DNA from: Parietaria judaica
Lineage: Eukaryota; Streptophyta; Magnoliopsida; Rosales; Urticaceae
DNA: 64,000 nucleotides
Direction of reading: 5' to 3'
NCBI GenBank assembly: GCA_954871525.1
Contig: OX940860.1
Coordinates: forward strand, 19,934,001-19,998,000
Under the pieces are notes generated by a model. That model saw only the letters and a list, made by a program, of their open reading frames with translations. It made no database searches and was not told the origin of the DNA. Positions 33,004 through 45,473 of the stretch are shown in pieces. A program made the translations under genes and the position numbers. Within the stretch, counting starts at the first letter, position 1. Each line of letters starts with the position of its first letter.

Positions 33004-35724
33004 ATGAGGATTCCAACTCCTCGTCCTCACCGCATTGTCGTGGACCTTCGCTTCAGGAGAGAGCACACAAATCTCAGCTCTTTTCCCAAATCCTCACCTC
33101 AACGCAACGACGAAGCTGAAGCCGACGACGACTCGCGCTTCGTCTCGACCCTCAACGACATCGTACGCGGCGGCCGGAGCTGGCGAGTCGCTCTCGGCAA
33201 CAGCTCCATATCCGCGGCGCTGAAGCCCAGCCATGTCGAGAAGGTTCTGGTTCAGAATCTCGACGATCCCAGGTTGGCTCTGAAGTTCTTCAATTTCTTG
33301 GGCCTTCACAAGGGCTTCACTCACTCCACGGCGTCGTTTTGCGTCCTGGTTCACTCCCTGGTTCAGTCCGGCCATTACTGGCCCGCCTCGTCGCTGGTTC
33401 AGACCCTTCTCCTCCGAGGCCTGAACCCTAGAGAGGCGTTCGATTGCTTTCTCAGCTCCTTTGAGAAATTCGCCTTCTCGTCGAGCCTAGGGTTCGATTT
33501 GTTGATCCAGAGCTACGTGCAGAGCAAGAGGGCTTTCGACGGCGTTGCCGTGGTGAGGCTTATGAGGGAGAGAGCGATATTGCCCGAGGTTAGAACTCTG
33601 AGTGCTCTGTTCAATGGCCTTGTGAGGATCAGGCAGTTCAAGCTCGTTCTCGAGCTGTTTATCGAGTTTGTTAATGGTGGGATCAAACCTGATGTTTATC
33701 TGTACACCACTGTCATCCGAAGCCTCTGCGAGTTGAAGGACTGCGCTAGGGCGAAAGAAGTTATCGAGGATGCTTTGTCGAACGGGTGTGTTCTCGGAAT
33801 CATCACGTACAATGTGCTGATCTGTGGGCTGTGCAAGAGCCATAGGGCTCGAGAAGCTGTCGAGATTAAGGATTTATTGTGTGGAAAAGGATTAAAACCG
33901 GATATGATTACGTATTGCACGTTGGTGCTCGGATTTTGCAGAGTGCAAGAGTTCGATAAAGCGTTGGAGCTTACGATTGAAATGATGGAGTGCGGATTTT
34001 TGCCGAGCGAAGCTGCTCTTTCGAGTCTGGTGGACGGATTGATGAAGAAAGGGAAGATCGACGAATCCCTAGAGTTAGTAAATAAAGTGCGTGGAAATGG
34101 CGTGGTCCCTAATTTATTCGTGTACAATTCGTTGCTTAATTGTTTATGCAAACACGGGAGATTAGACGAGGCAGAGTTGCTTTTTCACAACATGGATTTG
34201 AAGTGTTTGATTCCCAACGACGTTACTTACTCCATTTTGATAGATTCTTTCTGCAGAAGAGGCGAGCTTGATACCGCTTTACGATATTTGAATAAAATGG
34301 GAGAGGCCGGGATAAGAGCGACGGTCTATCCTTACAATTCATTAATCAATGGTGAATGCAAGTTTGGGAATCTGAGCGTTGCCGAATCTTACTTTTCTGA
34401 GATGATCGGTAAAAGGATATTACCAAATGTTTCAACCTATACGTCGCTGATAAGCAGCTATTGCAAAGCCGGAGAAATGCAGAGAGCGTTTAGTTTGTAT
34501 CACGAAATGACAGGTAAGCGAATTGTACCGAATGTATACACCTTCACTGCGCTGATTTCCGGTCTTTGCCGTGCAAGTCGTATCACCGAAGCTAGTGATC
34601 TCTTTGAAGAAATGGTACGGAGAAAGATTATGCCTAATGAAGTGACATACAACGTTATCATAGAGGGTTTCTGTCGCGAGGGTAACACGAAACGAGCGTT
34701 TGAGCTTCTCGAAGAAATGATTATGAAGGGTCTTAAACCGGACACTTATACTCACAGATCTCTCATTTGCGGTTTGTGCTCTACGGGGAGAGTTTCCGAA
34801 GCGAAGGAATTTGTGGATGATCTTCACAGAAAGAATTATAATTTGAATGAGATGTGTTATAGTGCCCTTCTCTATGGTTTTTGCAAGGACGGGAGACTAA
34901 ACGACGCGTTAAGTTCTTGTCGTGAAATGATCGAGCGGGGAATTGATATGGATTTGGTTTGTTACGCCATACTTATCAATGGAACCCTTAAGGAACAAGA
35001 CACAAAAAAGCTATTCACTCTCTTGAAGAAGATGCGAGATCAAGATTTGAAACCTGACAACGTGATATACACGAGCATGATCGATGCTTACGGGAAATCA
35101 GGAATGTTCAAAGAGGCGTTTGGGATTTGGGATATAATGGCCGACGAAAGATGCAGCCGTAATGTCGTAACGTACACGGCTTTGATTCACGGATTGTGCA
35201 AAGCCGGATACGTGAACCAAGCCGAGCTTCTCTGCAAGGAGATGGTGACTAGTGGCGCTGCTCCAAATCACGTAACGTACGGTTGTTTCTTAGATAACCT
35301 TAGTAACGAAGGAAACATGGACGAAGCCCTGAAGCTTCATAAAGCTATGCTTGACGGGTTTTTAGCAAACACCGTGTCGTACAACATCCTCATCCGGGGT
35401 TTTTGCAAAATGGGCAAATTCAAAGAGGCTACTGATTTTCTTCGTGGAATGGCAAACAACGGCGTTTTTCCAGATTGCATCACGTACTCGACGTTTATCC
35501 ACGAGCATTGTCGAAGGGGCAATTTGGAGGAAGCTATCAGAATCTGGGATTCCATGCTGGAAAATGGCGTGAAGCCCGATTCGCTGGCTTATAACTTTTT
35601 AATATACGGTTGCTGCGTTGCCGGAGAACTAACTAAGGCGTTTGAATTGCGAGACGACATGTTGATACGAGGGTTGAAGCCGAATCGACACAGTTACGAC
35701 TCATTCATGATTCCGGTCAAATAA
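33004..35724 (+). CDS. P-class pentatricopeptide repeat protein (At5g59900-like)
   Basis: An intronless protein of about 906 residues. PPR proteins bind organelle RNA and act in editing, stability or splicing; the N-terminus (MRIPTPRPHRIVV, Arg-rich, few acids) looks like a mitochondrial or plastid transit peptide. From about residue 180 to 900 the sequence is almost wholly 35-residue repeats (for example VTYNVIIEGFCREGNTKRAFELLEEM split over the motif), about 20 by eye. There is no E, DYW or SMR domain, so it is pure P class. The first ATG at 33004 starts the frame; a preceding GTG is not a plant start. Size and neighbourhood agree with At5g59900 (907 residues, from memory). The 5th and 35th residues of each motif would predict its RNA target. 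Confidence 0.95.
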   Translation: MRIPTPRPHRIVVDLRFRREHTNLSSFPKSSPQRNDEAEADDDSRFVSTLNDIVRGGRSWRVALGNSSISAALKPSHVEKVLVQNLDDPRLALKFFNFLGLHKGFTHSTASFCVLVHSLVQSGHYWPASSLVQTLLLRGLNPREAFDCFLSSFEKFAFSSSLGFDLLIQSYVQSKRAFDGVAVVRLMRERAILPEVRTLSALFNGLVRIRQFKLVLELFIEFVNGGIKPDVYLYTTVIRSLCELKDCARAKEVIEDALSNGCVLGIITYNVLICGLCKSHRAREAVEIKDLLCGKGLKPDMITYCTLVLGFCRVQEFDKALELTIEMMECGFLPSEAALSSLVDGLMKKGKIDESLELVNKVRGNGVVPNLFVYNSLLNCLCKHGRLDEAELLFHNMDLKCLIPNDVTYSILIDSFCRRGELDTALRYLNKMGEAGIRATVYPYNSLINGECKFGNLSVAESYFSEMIGKRILPNVSTYTSLISSYCKAGEMQRAFSLYHEMTGKRIVPNVYTFTALISGLCRASRITEASDLFEEMVRRKIMPNEVTYNVIIEGFCREGNTKRAFELLEEMIMKGLKPDTYTHRSLICGLCSTGRVSEAKEFVDDLHRKNYNLNEMCYSALLYGFCKDGRLNDALSSCREMIERGIDMDLVCYAILINGTLKEQDTKKLFTLLKKMRDQDLKPDNVIYTSMIDAYGKSGMFKEAFGIWDIMADERCSRNVVTYTALIHGLCKAGYVNQAELLCKEMVTSGAAPNHVTYGCFLDNLSNEGNMDEALKLHKAMLDGFLANTVSYNILIRGFCKMGKFKEATDFLRGMANNGVFPDCITYSTFIHEHCRRGNLEEAIRIWDSMLENGVKPDSLAYNFLIYGCCVAGELTKAFELRDDMLIRGLKPNRHSYDSFMIPVK

Positions 35725-36683
35725 ACTCGGTAAATAGCCTGATAGAGTTTCAATTTTGATTACTTAAATTCTTTTGCGCCAGAAAAAAGCTAACCAAAAT
35801 GACTGTTTCCATGTATGGTACACATATTTATAGATGAGCATCCACAAGATCAGAGGAACAATAATTTTACAAAATATTACTCAATACGCTCCGAAAGTCC
35901 CTTTTCTCAACTATTTGTCGTTTCTAAATCATGGTAAAAATAATTATTTTCTTTTTCAATTTGTTATGAAAATTGAACTCTACACTTAAATCTAGATTAA
36001 GATTCAAGACTCGACCATTAAAGTTATACCATCTTCATATATTTCAATGTATAATTGTCTCCATAAATTACAGTATACAATGGAAATCGGTCATGTAGGA
36101 CTTTTTATTAAGTCCTCATTAGTCTTTTCTTTTCTATTGCTTAATTAGGTTTTTTTCAGTCATCATTTCAGTAATTAATTTTTAGTTCTGCAATTATATA
36201 TTTATGGTTTTCCAACCCTAAATCCCGTATATGGACACCGATCCTCATGGCGCGTTTTTGCTAGTTGATATTTTATGTCGAGAGCATCCATCGGAAAGAT
36301 TAGAAAGCGAGTGTGTTGCTCTTAAAGTTTGGAAACAATTTTATTCATGATCCGCAACAAATATCTGAGAGTTCATTGTTTCGGTGAATTCCCGTTTGCT
36401 TATTTCGTGCGCGTTTTGGTAATGCAGTACAGTAACAGATGTCATATCAATGAATGTGAATCCATTTCCAAAATGTTAAAAAAACAAACAGTGTTCCGTA
36501 TCCTCAACTCGAAAGGAGGCAACTTTCCTCTACAAGTTACTCCACATATCAAATCGTGAAAATCACAAGGTAAAAGAACTCCAACAAACAAACCAATATC
36601 ACAATTCAGTCAGGTTTACAGCCCCCACAAGCTATTAACACAGAGACATGTTATTCTATCGCCAGATCCGTCGCCAGAGAAAC
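35725..36683. other. convergent 3' region between PPR and ADF genes
   Basis: Probably 3' UTRs of the PPR gene (left) and ADF gene (right), with AT-rich spacer. The small frame at 36329-36559 is not convincing. Confidence 0.5.
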
Positions 36684-38335
36684 TTAGTACACGCGGCTTT
36701 TGATGACGTCGATCCCCATCTCGGTCGGGTCCGTCGCCTGCAGCTCTACCTGAATCCCGTCAAGCTCTCTCTTGAATCTGTCCTTCGAGCTCGCGTAGAT
36801 CATTTTGCTTCTCACCCTCGCCGTGTCAGGAGACCTAAATGATCATTCAAATTGTAAGATTAGATTGAATTACATTTTTCGTAGACGTGAACATGTAATC
36901 GCCTTATGCCTGTGACAATTTTACCAGGCAATGAAAAAGATCTTGCTCTTCTGGCAATTCTCGGCCGTCACAAAGTCAAAATCGTAGACGCAATATCGGC
37001 ATTCATCAGCGGGAAGGCTGGCGGTGAAATCTTCATAGCCTTGGACTGGTTCACCAACTTTCTCCACAATCACCTGCTTCTCCTCAATCTTGTACACGAT
37101 GAAGCGGTACGTTCTTTTCGCCTTCAACTCCAAGAACTTCAACTTACACTGATCATCTACAGCTATTCCGGACGCTGCATTTGCCTGCGGGAGGAGGAGG
37201 AGGGAGGCTGGAAATGTTAAGTCAACACAACTTCAATGGAAACATAAAATCATTTGATTGCCAATCCTTCAGAATTTTCCTCACCAACCCAAATGATATT
37301 TCAAATTTTACTTAACCAAATGAAAGGCAAATAATTTTTTCCTAGCAAACCCAATAAGCTCTAATAAAAATCAATTAGTTTGATAGGTAGTAAAACTGTC
37401 TTTTGTGTGTGAAAGAACCCGGGGTAGAAATTCAAAAGAAACAAGAATACATTATTGATATACGAAACCCGAGTCTCTAATTCGAGAATTCGATTGGAAA
37501 AAATCTTCAATTATGTTCAATATAAAATTTCACTAATCAAACGTGACGTCCAACCAACCATGACGATGAGCGCCATATATAGACACGGAAAGAAAGAAAA
37601 TACAACTAATGATATGATAACGCGGATCAAATGTTCCTTTCTTCGCAACACTTAACACCAGAGTAGATATTAACAATATATTCTATTGCAAGATAATCCA
37701 TTACCAGATTTTTTCATTTATATATACAGAAATATATACATTTATATTCTAATTTATGTATTCATTTCTGCAACGAACAAACACAGAAATAATTTATATA
37801 TACAAACCTTTATAGTTAGTTAATATATATAACCAAAACATAGATATGCATTATATATAGTCCTATGATTACTAAAAAAAATTAGAGCCTAATAGAAAGG
37901 TAGAAAAGAAGAAAAGTAGAATAAAAATAAACGAAGATAAGCATATATAAACAAACCAAATACGGACAAATACCCTACAACATACGGTCGTGTGCATGCG
38001 AATCAATACTCCATATCCAAAGGACCGATAATGAACAGTAACATCTACGCAATTTTGGATTTTAGTCTTCGAACAAACAAATAGCAAGCATGATCCGCCA
38101 AACGATCCATGATCCGAGCTAAACGCAAACGATCGACAATTCAAGCACGATTGATCCGCCAAACGATCCATGATCCGAGCTAAACGCAAACGATCGACAA
38201 TTCAAGCACGACAATCCAACAAGTTAGACTATCCAAAGCGAAATCGGAACCCGAATTCAGATCCAGAGCAATCGAGAAATTCACGCAAAAGGAGGAAACT
38301 CAAAGCGAAAAAGAGATGAAGCAGAGACTGACCAT
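36684..38335 (-). CDS. ADF: actin-depolymerizing factor (ADF/cofilin)
   Basis: Binds G- and F-actin, severing and depolymerizing filaments in the cytoplasm. Exon 1 is only the ATG (38335-38333), followed at once by a GT donor; exon 2 is 37184-36925 and exon 3 is 36834-36684. The total is 137 residues, the usual plant length. The ATG-only first exon is a hallmark of plant ADF genes. Seen: [18 protein letters not shown] (Ser-6 region, the calcium-dependent kinase target), the [14 protein letters not shown] strand, the [20 protein letters not shown] segment and the actin-binding helix [19 protein letters not shown]. It matches subclass I-type ADFs (Arabidopsis ADF1-4). Intron 1 is 1.15 kb and contains a 61-bp duplication; large first introns are known to enhance ADF expression. 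Confidence 0.96.
38091..38212. repeat. 61-bp tandem duplication in ADF intron 1
   Basis: TGATCCGCCAAACGATCCAT starts at 38091 and again at 38152. The two 61-bp units are virtually identical up to CAATTCAAGCACGA. Each contains repeated GATCC and a CGATCG palindrome. Confidence 0.93.
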
Positions 38336-39044
38336 GGTTATCGGGAGCAGAGAATCTAGGGCAAGCGGGAGAGGAGGAGATCAGAGAGAGACGATACGAA
38401 GAGTGTGAAGGAAATTGGGGGGTTTTGTACAGCGAAATTCTCTCTGTTTTTTTTTTTGATTAATTTGAAAATGAAAAATGGAGCATCTCGGTTTTGTGTC
38501 TCAACAGCAGAGAGATAGAGAGAGAGCCTCCTCTGCGGTGGCTCCACTTCCTCATTATGGCGCTCATGATGCGTGACAACTGAGACAGCGTACGCCTGTC
38601 CACTGATGTCTCGACGCGTGGCATATTCTTGGAAAGACGATTCTGCCCTCGCCTTTGAATTTGCTCTAGATCTGAGCGCTATCGCTGCGACGTGGGTTCA
38701 ATGTTCTCAAACTAAGATTAAAAATTGCGGCAAAAGTAGTTTAGTTTTGAGGAACGGAGTCAATAAGGGTCTAAAGTGATCGCCGAATATGAGGCAACGT
38801 ATTTTCGTTTAATTGTTTTAATGGATGTCGATGTCGGTCATTTTTTGGCATTGTGTTACTAAATCATACATAAGATACGTACGTGCTCATCCAACAGAGG
38901 TTCAAACTTCAAATACCCGCAAACCGCAAACTAATCAAAAGTTTAATTTACAAATATACCGCAAGCACCAGGGTTTTTAAGCCATGGCACGCCACAGGTA
39001 GACCGCAAATTGGAGATATGCGGTTTAAAACCGACACATTTGAT
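38336..39044. other. ADF upstream region
   Basis: Immediately upstream (38336-38600) is the ADF leader/promoter with GA/CT-rich tracts. Further right is anonymous DNA ending in CCGCAAA-rich sequence, probably the outer edge of the foldback that follows. Confidence 0.45.
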
Positions 39045-39630
39045 TATCGTTTTATTAAAAAATACAAATAAACCGCAAGCCGTAAAACCCACATAATAAC
39101 CCTAAAAACTACATAAAAACTTATATAAATCCTATAATTTCTATAAGTTTTTAATTAAATTTAGTTATAAAAAATATATATATCTCTCACTAATATTTCT
39201 ATATAATATTATGGCTACGAAAATATTTGTGGTTTACCCATCCTTTTTGCAGTCACCATAGGTTGCGATATTTGAAAATCTTACGGAAACTTTATTGGTC
39301 TACCCGTTTTGCCCGCGGTGTATCCGTAAATTGAACTTGCAGTTGGTTTGCGGGCATTTTAACATTGGCGGGCATAACGAGTAGACTAGTGGGGTTTCCG
39401 TAAGATTCTTATAAATTGCGACCAAAGGGAAGACCGCAAATCGATGGGTAAACAACAAATATATTCGTAGCAATAATGGTATTTAAAAATATTAATGATA
39501 TATATGTGTGTGATTTTAATTATAAGATGATAGAGTTTTGAGATTTATTTATGTTTTTATGCGGTTTTAAGGGTTAATATGCCATTTTTGGTTTATTGTG
39601 GGATTTTATATGTTTTTCGGATTACCTGTG
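39045..39630. repeat. long imperfect inverted repeat (foldback MITE-like)
   Basis: The left arm containing GCTACGAAAATATTTGTGG (about 39211) is mirrored by GCTACGAATATATTTGTTG on the reverse strand (about 39472). Likewise, left GGTCTACCCGTTTTGCCCGC pairs inexactly with the reverse of right CATTGGCGGGCATAACGAG. The centre is near 39335, and the outer AT-rich arms still match in part out to about 39045 and 39630. CCGCAAA/TTTGCGG words recur throughout. There is no coding frame. A target duplication was not identified. Confidence 0.7.
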
Positions 39631-41462
39631 GTTAATTCGATGAAAAAAAATGGATGAAAAAATCTATTGATTCACATTAATTGATTTTGGTTACTTTTTC
39701 CTTCATTGTTTCACTTTGAATTCTTATTGTCTTGGTAGATCAAAGTTTAGGTATTTATACCGCGATCATCTCATATAAAAATAGTGTTGGCTTCGTTAAT
39801 TTAATTACTTGATTAATTTCATAGTCAATAAATTATTTTATGTAGGAACGACAAGTTACTTGGCACTGCCATGGCTCATGCATAGTTCCAAAGTCACTTT
39901 CAAACATTTGTTTATGATTTATAATTTATAATTTAAATTGTATTGATACATTGCATATGAGTGTTGTAATTATATATTCAAAAAAATCGTGTCTGCTTAG
40001 ACAATAGCGATTGAGTTTAAGATGCCTCAAGTGTTCAAGTGAGTTGTAATGACGCATTTTTTAGTTAACGACAGTGAGTAAACTGTAAACTACGTAATCC
40101 TCTTCATCAATTATTATATTATTATAAAAAATTTATTTAAATATTATTTAAATGTCTACATATTTTTAATTAATAGAGAGAAAAAAATATATATGTATAA
40201 TACTAATAGGACTGTGTTTGATGGAAGGCAAAGTAGGTCTACGCGTACAATAAAAAAATATAAATCTAATGGCCCTAAGAAAATTCAATTTAAGGGACTC
40301 ATGATCATTTTAAATTATTTTAAAAAAAATACTCTTCACCTCAGGCCCCGAAAGTCTCAAACACGGCCATTAATATTAATTAAGATTGAAGCTTGGTGAT
40401 TGAAGCTCACGTTCTCGAAGAAGTTTATGATTATCGTAGCAACCATAATGCACGCAACAAGAGTTATATATCAATCTACGTACGTGATTTGTCGAATTTT
40501 GATTAGGAATGATTTAATATTTTGTAATTAATTAACCCGAAAGTCGGAAAAAAAATAATCCCACACTATGTAAAAAATTGTTTAGTTCTTTGTTTTTGTC
40601 ATTATGTTTAGTGAACACGATGTTTGAAGACTTGTCAAGAAAACCAAAGGTTCGACAAGTTTGCTGAAAAGTTGCACATTTACGGAAGAGATACGTTGTT
40701 GGAGTCAAAGATCTTATTCAGAGTTATTGGCATGATCCGCCAGTTCATTCATTATCGTGATCTGATTGATGTTGGAACTGATTTGATTGAAGGTATCTGT
40801 AGTACCTTTGATTCCTCTGATCGTGAAATCCTGGGTTGCTTTATTTGGAAGCCAATAAGACCGGCCTATTTAGCCTTCACAGGATGTGGATGAACATCGA
40901 GCACTTTGAACGTAAACACACTCATCTGCTTGATTCAAAGTTGGAGGGTTTTAAGATCTCATTCGTTGAGTGACGACTGGCTGTGGACAGTTGAAGCATT
41001 GCAAAATCGTTCTGAAGATAAGCACCATTTTTCCCTGGAGTTGGATCACCAGTTGCGCCTGGTCTTCAAGGGGAGTTGTCTATTCCCTTGTGAAACTCAA
41101 ATAAGTGTCATGTATAACCGTGTAATATTTGTGAATGTTTTCCAATGGGATAAAGGATCTGGGTCAGTGCCCCGCATAGTAGGTTCCCACGAGGGGTTCG
41201 CGAACTGCGTTACCAAATATCGCGTGTTCATTTGTTATTTACTTTATGCGCATATTTTGTAATCTCGGCTATTATCGTGTGTGTTGATATACTTGTCATA
41301 ACAACATTATTAACATTATAAGTATCCGATTTCACACTATAACCTCCCGGTACTCAACTTCCGGAGTCCAGCCTCTCACCTAGCAAGGCTAGCCCTCCCA
41401 CATCCCATAAAATAATAATTTATTAACTTCTACATAAATTAACAAAATATTAATGTTTAAAG
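39631..41462. other. AT-rich intergenic DNA, possible gene relic
   Basis: Mostly non-coding. At 40621-41262 base composition becomes less AT-rich, and frames of 89 and 118 codons appear (40624-40893 and 40906-41262), possibly a decayed gene or retro-element piece. I do not recognise either and do not call them. Confidence 0.4.
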
Positions 41463-42481
41463 CAAGGTGCAAAATTTCGCGAATTTCGGTCGATTTTTGC
41501 ACCGATTTTCGTTTTTCGGGGAACACCGAAACGAAAGCCCCCTCGTTTCGCTGTCGTTTGACCAAATATCGAGAATTTCGCAACGACATTCGCTGATCAT
41601 GTCGTTTATCATTTTTTGCCTGCAAAACGACGAAAAGTGGTTGGAATTTCGCATTTTTGGTAGATTTCGGCAAAAATAATTATACTCACACAAGAGCACC
41701 CCACCCCACCCCGCCCCGCGGAAGGTGGCGGCGGCGGCGCGCGCGTGTGGTGGTGTAACATTTGTGTGAGTCATCCCCCATCCACAAAATCCTATGACCC
41801 AAAGGGCCCAAGCCCTTGTCCCTAATATTTGGTATATAAACATCACCAAACTCTTGTCATCTATCAATGTGGGACTTTTTGTTTTCAACTAATATCACAC
41901 ATTCACACTTAACATACACATACACTTCACCTAATAATTTAACTTAATATTACACACTTCAAATAATATTATACACTTAACATACATATTAACTTAACCT
42001 AACATACATATACACTTAATATACATATTCATTTAATATTATACACTTCAACTAATATTAAATTTGTTAACATACATATACAATTAACATGCATATTCAC
42101 TTAATTAACATACATATTCACTTCACATAATAATTTGACTTAATATTATACACTTAAACTAATAAAGTGACTTAATATTATACATTTCACCTACATATTT
42201 AATTACAAATGTGTTTTGTTGTATACAATTATGTCTTGTATTTATTAAATATGTAGTTTTGAACCTATATAAATATCTTGCTTAAATACTCAAATATTTT
42301 TTACAAAATATCCATCGAAAACCCCATCGACATGCGGTATGCCCATGCGAAAAGTGCGGTATATGCGGTATGCGGCATGCCCTTTTTTTCCGATTTGCTC
42401 ATCGACATACCCATCGGCAAGCGATATATCCGTAAAACGGAAAATGCGAAACGAAATCGGCAAGCGGTATTTTAAACCTTG
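41463..42481. mobile_element. hAT MITE, CAAGG family, copy 2
   Basis: A 1,019-bp element between perfect 8-bp repeats GTTTAAAG (41455-41462 and 42482-42489). It begins CAAGGTGCAAAATTTCG and ends, read inward, CAAGGTTTAAAATACCG. The right third has GCGGTATGC, CGGCAAGCG and ATATATCCGTAAAACGG words shared in pattern with the element at 16104-16674. The middle holds a GC-rich patch (about 41695-41760) and then degenerate ACACTTAACATACATAT-type repeats. Frames covering it are low-quality. Confidence 0.85.
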
Positions 42482-42489
42482 GTTTAAAG

Positions 42490-44175
42490 TGTATTCGCAT
42501 GTAATCAATATAATTATAAGGATTAAAATCCATATATAACATATCAACATTACTAATATTACTAATATGATTATGGTAAATCTAATCACTAAAATTATTT
42601 AAAGAAGATACTACTGAATTAGAGCATGTGTTACGCAATAATGAAATTTTAGCAATAATCACTTTTAACAATTTTTTTATACATCATAGAAATACATATT
42701 TCTATGATGTATAAAGAAAAAAAAGTTTTTAAATCATATTTCTAATAGACTACATATTTAGTTGTTTAATGTAATTTTTTTATTTAAGGTGATTTCATAA
42801 TTAATTATATAATGTTATATTTTATTTATAGTGATTTCATAATTAGTTATAGAATATTATTATTTTTATACTGAATATTTAATTTATTTATTAGTTGAGA
42901 CCTATATACTTTTACAAATATATTATGTTATAAGTTTATCAAGTTTGCACCGAGTCGAGACCGAAAAAAAAACTTATTATTTAATCAAGGTTATTAATTT
43001 TTTTGACGATTTTCTATATAAACTTATAAAGGATTATTTATGATGAAAATATCTAACGTTGTGAGTTTGTTGCACTTAAATACGTAATGTTAAAATTTGG
43101 TGGTAAAAATTATTAACGTTGTATTTTTGTATCACTTTTAATACCTAACGTTCAAGTTTAGTGGTAAAAATCACTAACGTTATGATTTCCAATTTATTTC
43201 AACTTGTTACAAAAAAACCGTATAGTTAATAATTTTTAAGTCAACATTTATTTCATTCTACTCGTTAAAAGTCGCATTATTAAAGTAAACTTGCTCAAGT
43301 TACATCTTTTAAATGATTTAGCATTTAAAAAAATCTAAAGCTAAAATAAAATTTAATCAAATTAATTAGGTTTAATTATTTTAAGAAATATTTCATTTAA
43401 GATGTTAATTATAAAAGTATATAAAAAAAACAATTAGATCTAAAGCTAAAATATATAGGGTTCATTTACGAAATACCCATTTTGTAAAAAGTTTTTTAAA
43501 AATTACCAATTTTAATACACACAATTGGTAGTTTTTAAAAATGTTTGTAACTAAATGAGTATTTCGTACAATTTAATATATGTATATAAATTGGTTTATT
43601 AACGAAATACCCCTTTTGTATAAAGTTTTTTTAAAACTACTCATTTTAATACACGCAATTGGTAGTTTTTAAAAATGTTGGTATCTAAATGAGTATTTCG
43701 TACAACGTTCTTTCCATATTAGAAAACACGTTTTATTCATATTCCGTTTTCTATAAAAAATTCAAAGCCAATAAACATCATTCTAAATTTGCTTATACGT
43801 TTATAAGTAAAATAACCTAACATGTTTCCTAACAACATTCTAAAAAATTTAGAGTTATATTACATAAAACAATTTTGAAAAACAAAACTAAATGGCGTAG
43901 GTTAACTAGTTAGTCCCGAGTCATGACTAGACAAAAGTATGAATTTATTTAAAGATATTAATTTATCACATATTAATTATATGAAGTTCTATAATATATG
44001 ACTTTAAACAATCTGGTTTTTATCCATGCAATATGCAACTACGCTAGAATAATATTTAAGAGAGGAACCGTTCATAGGTCGGACGTCAATTACAGGACAC
44101 GTAGTTTATAAGGTGGACAAATCTATATGTATATTTAAATATTTCAAATATTTTGGTTCGATTCTCATAATCTAA
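42490..44175. other. AT-rich intergenic DNA
   Basis: No gene. At about 43040-43190 the phrase CTAACGTT recurs three or four times with similar context, a probable transposon relic. The paired foldbacks at 43463-43707 are described separately. Confidence 0.5.
43463..43707. repeat. two tandem short foldback units, 134-bp spacing
   Basis: ACGAAATACCC occurs at about 43468 and 43602. Each unit ends with the inverse motif TGAGTATTTCGTAC, so each can fold back on itself, with AATTGGTAGTTTTTAAAAAT near the right arm. They are either a small MITE inserted twice or a tandem duplication. Confidence 0.7.
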
Positions 44176-45473
44176 GGTGGCATTCACTTCGTGGTAATTG
44201 GTTGCTCGTAATCGTAATAGATTGGAATCGTAATCGTAATCGTATTCGATTACAATGTTTACTTGTACCGTTGTAATGAAGAAAAAAATGCTCATTATAT
44301 TGTTTAGTACGACACAATATACAACGTAATCAATAAATATATACTAAAATACCTTAAATTTATAATCTTTTATTTATAATTTTTAACTATTCAAGCCCCT
44401 GAGTTCTTATTACATCTTTTTAAATATTTATTATTATTTATTTTCTGTGCATTTTATTATAATAATTAAAATTACTATTATTATTATTATTATTATAAAT
44501 TGTATATATTGTAAAAATATATTGTGTGTATCAATTGTATATACTGTATAAATTGTATGTTTATTATTCTTTATTTAATAAATTGTATATATATACTTTG
44601 TGTGTTGTGTCGTGTGTTATTTTTGATACCTATATATTTGATTATGCGTGTCTTATATATATATTATGGCTGTGTGTGTAAGCGTGTGTGTGTTTGTTTG
44701 AGGGTTGAGAGAAATGTGAGTGTGTGAGAGGGAGAGAGATAACGTGTGTGAGAGATAGAAATGGGAAGTTATGCGTTAAAATAGACTGGAATTGAAAAGG
44801 TTGGAGAGATAAAATCCTATAAAGGTGGGAAAGTGAGGATATTTTAGGTGGCGTTCACTTCGCGGTAGTTGATTGAGCGTAATCGCAATCGTAATCATAA
44901 TAGATTGGAATCGTAATTGTAATCGTAAATGATTACGGTGTTTACTTGAACCGCTGTAATGAAGAAAGGAATGCTCATTACGGTGTTTACTAGGATACAA
45001 TATACAACGTAATCAATAAGTAATTTACCAAAATACCCTTAATTATATACTCTTTATTTGCCGATTGCTGGATTTTGCTTGCTATTTATTTGCAATATTA
45101 ATAAATGAGGACACGACTTTCAGTTTCTACAACTCTTCAATTAGTGTTTTTTTTAATGGAAATTACGATGGTGTGTTTACAAAAAAACGACACCAAATTC
45201 AATGTGCAATACTCTGAAACATGTTTACAGAATCAGTATTTTTAATAAACTTTTCCAAGCATGACATTTGACATTAAAAAATGGAGCAACAATTAAGTAC
45301 TGATAAATATATAAATTCAACCAACATAAATACTGATTGTCATCAAGTAAACAACATAAAATAATAACATAAACTATCCTGGAATATAAATAACATAATT
45401 CTTCCTTATAAAGAAAATTAACAACATGAACCATTCAAACATAATAATATAGATAGTAGTAGTACTAAATTCT

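Noticed and set aside
33094..35555. Several minus-strand frames of 70-150 codons under the PPR gene
   Set aside because: Antisense shadows of a long repeat-rich ORF; no domain or splice support.
40624..41262. Two frames of 89 and 118 codons that look mildly coding
   Set aside because: I could not match either to a family or join them by clean splice sites. Kept only as a possible gene relic.
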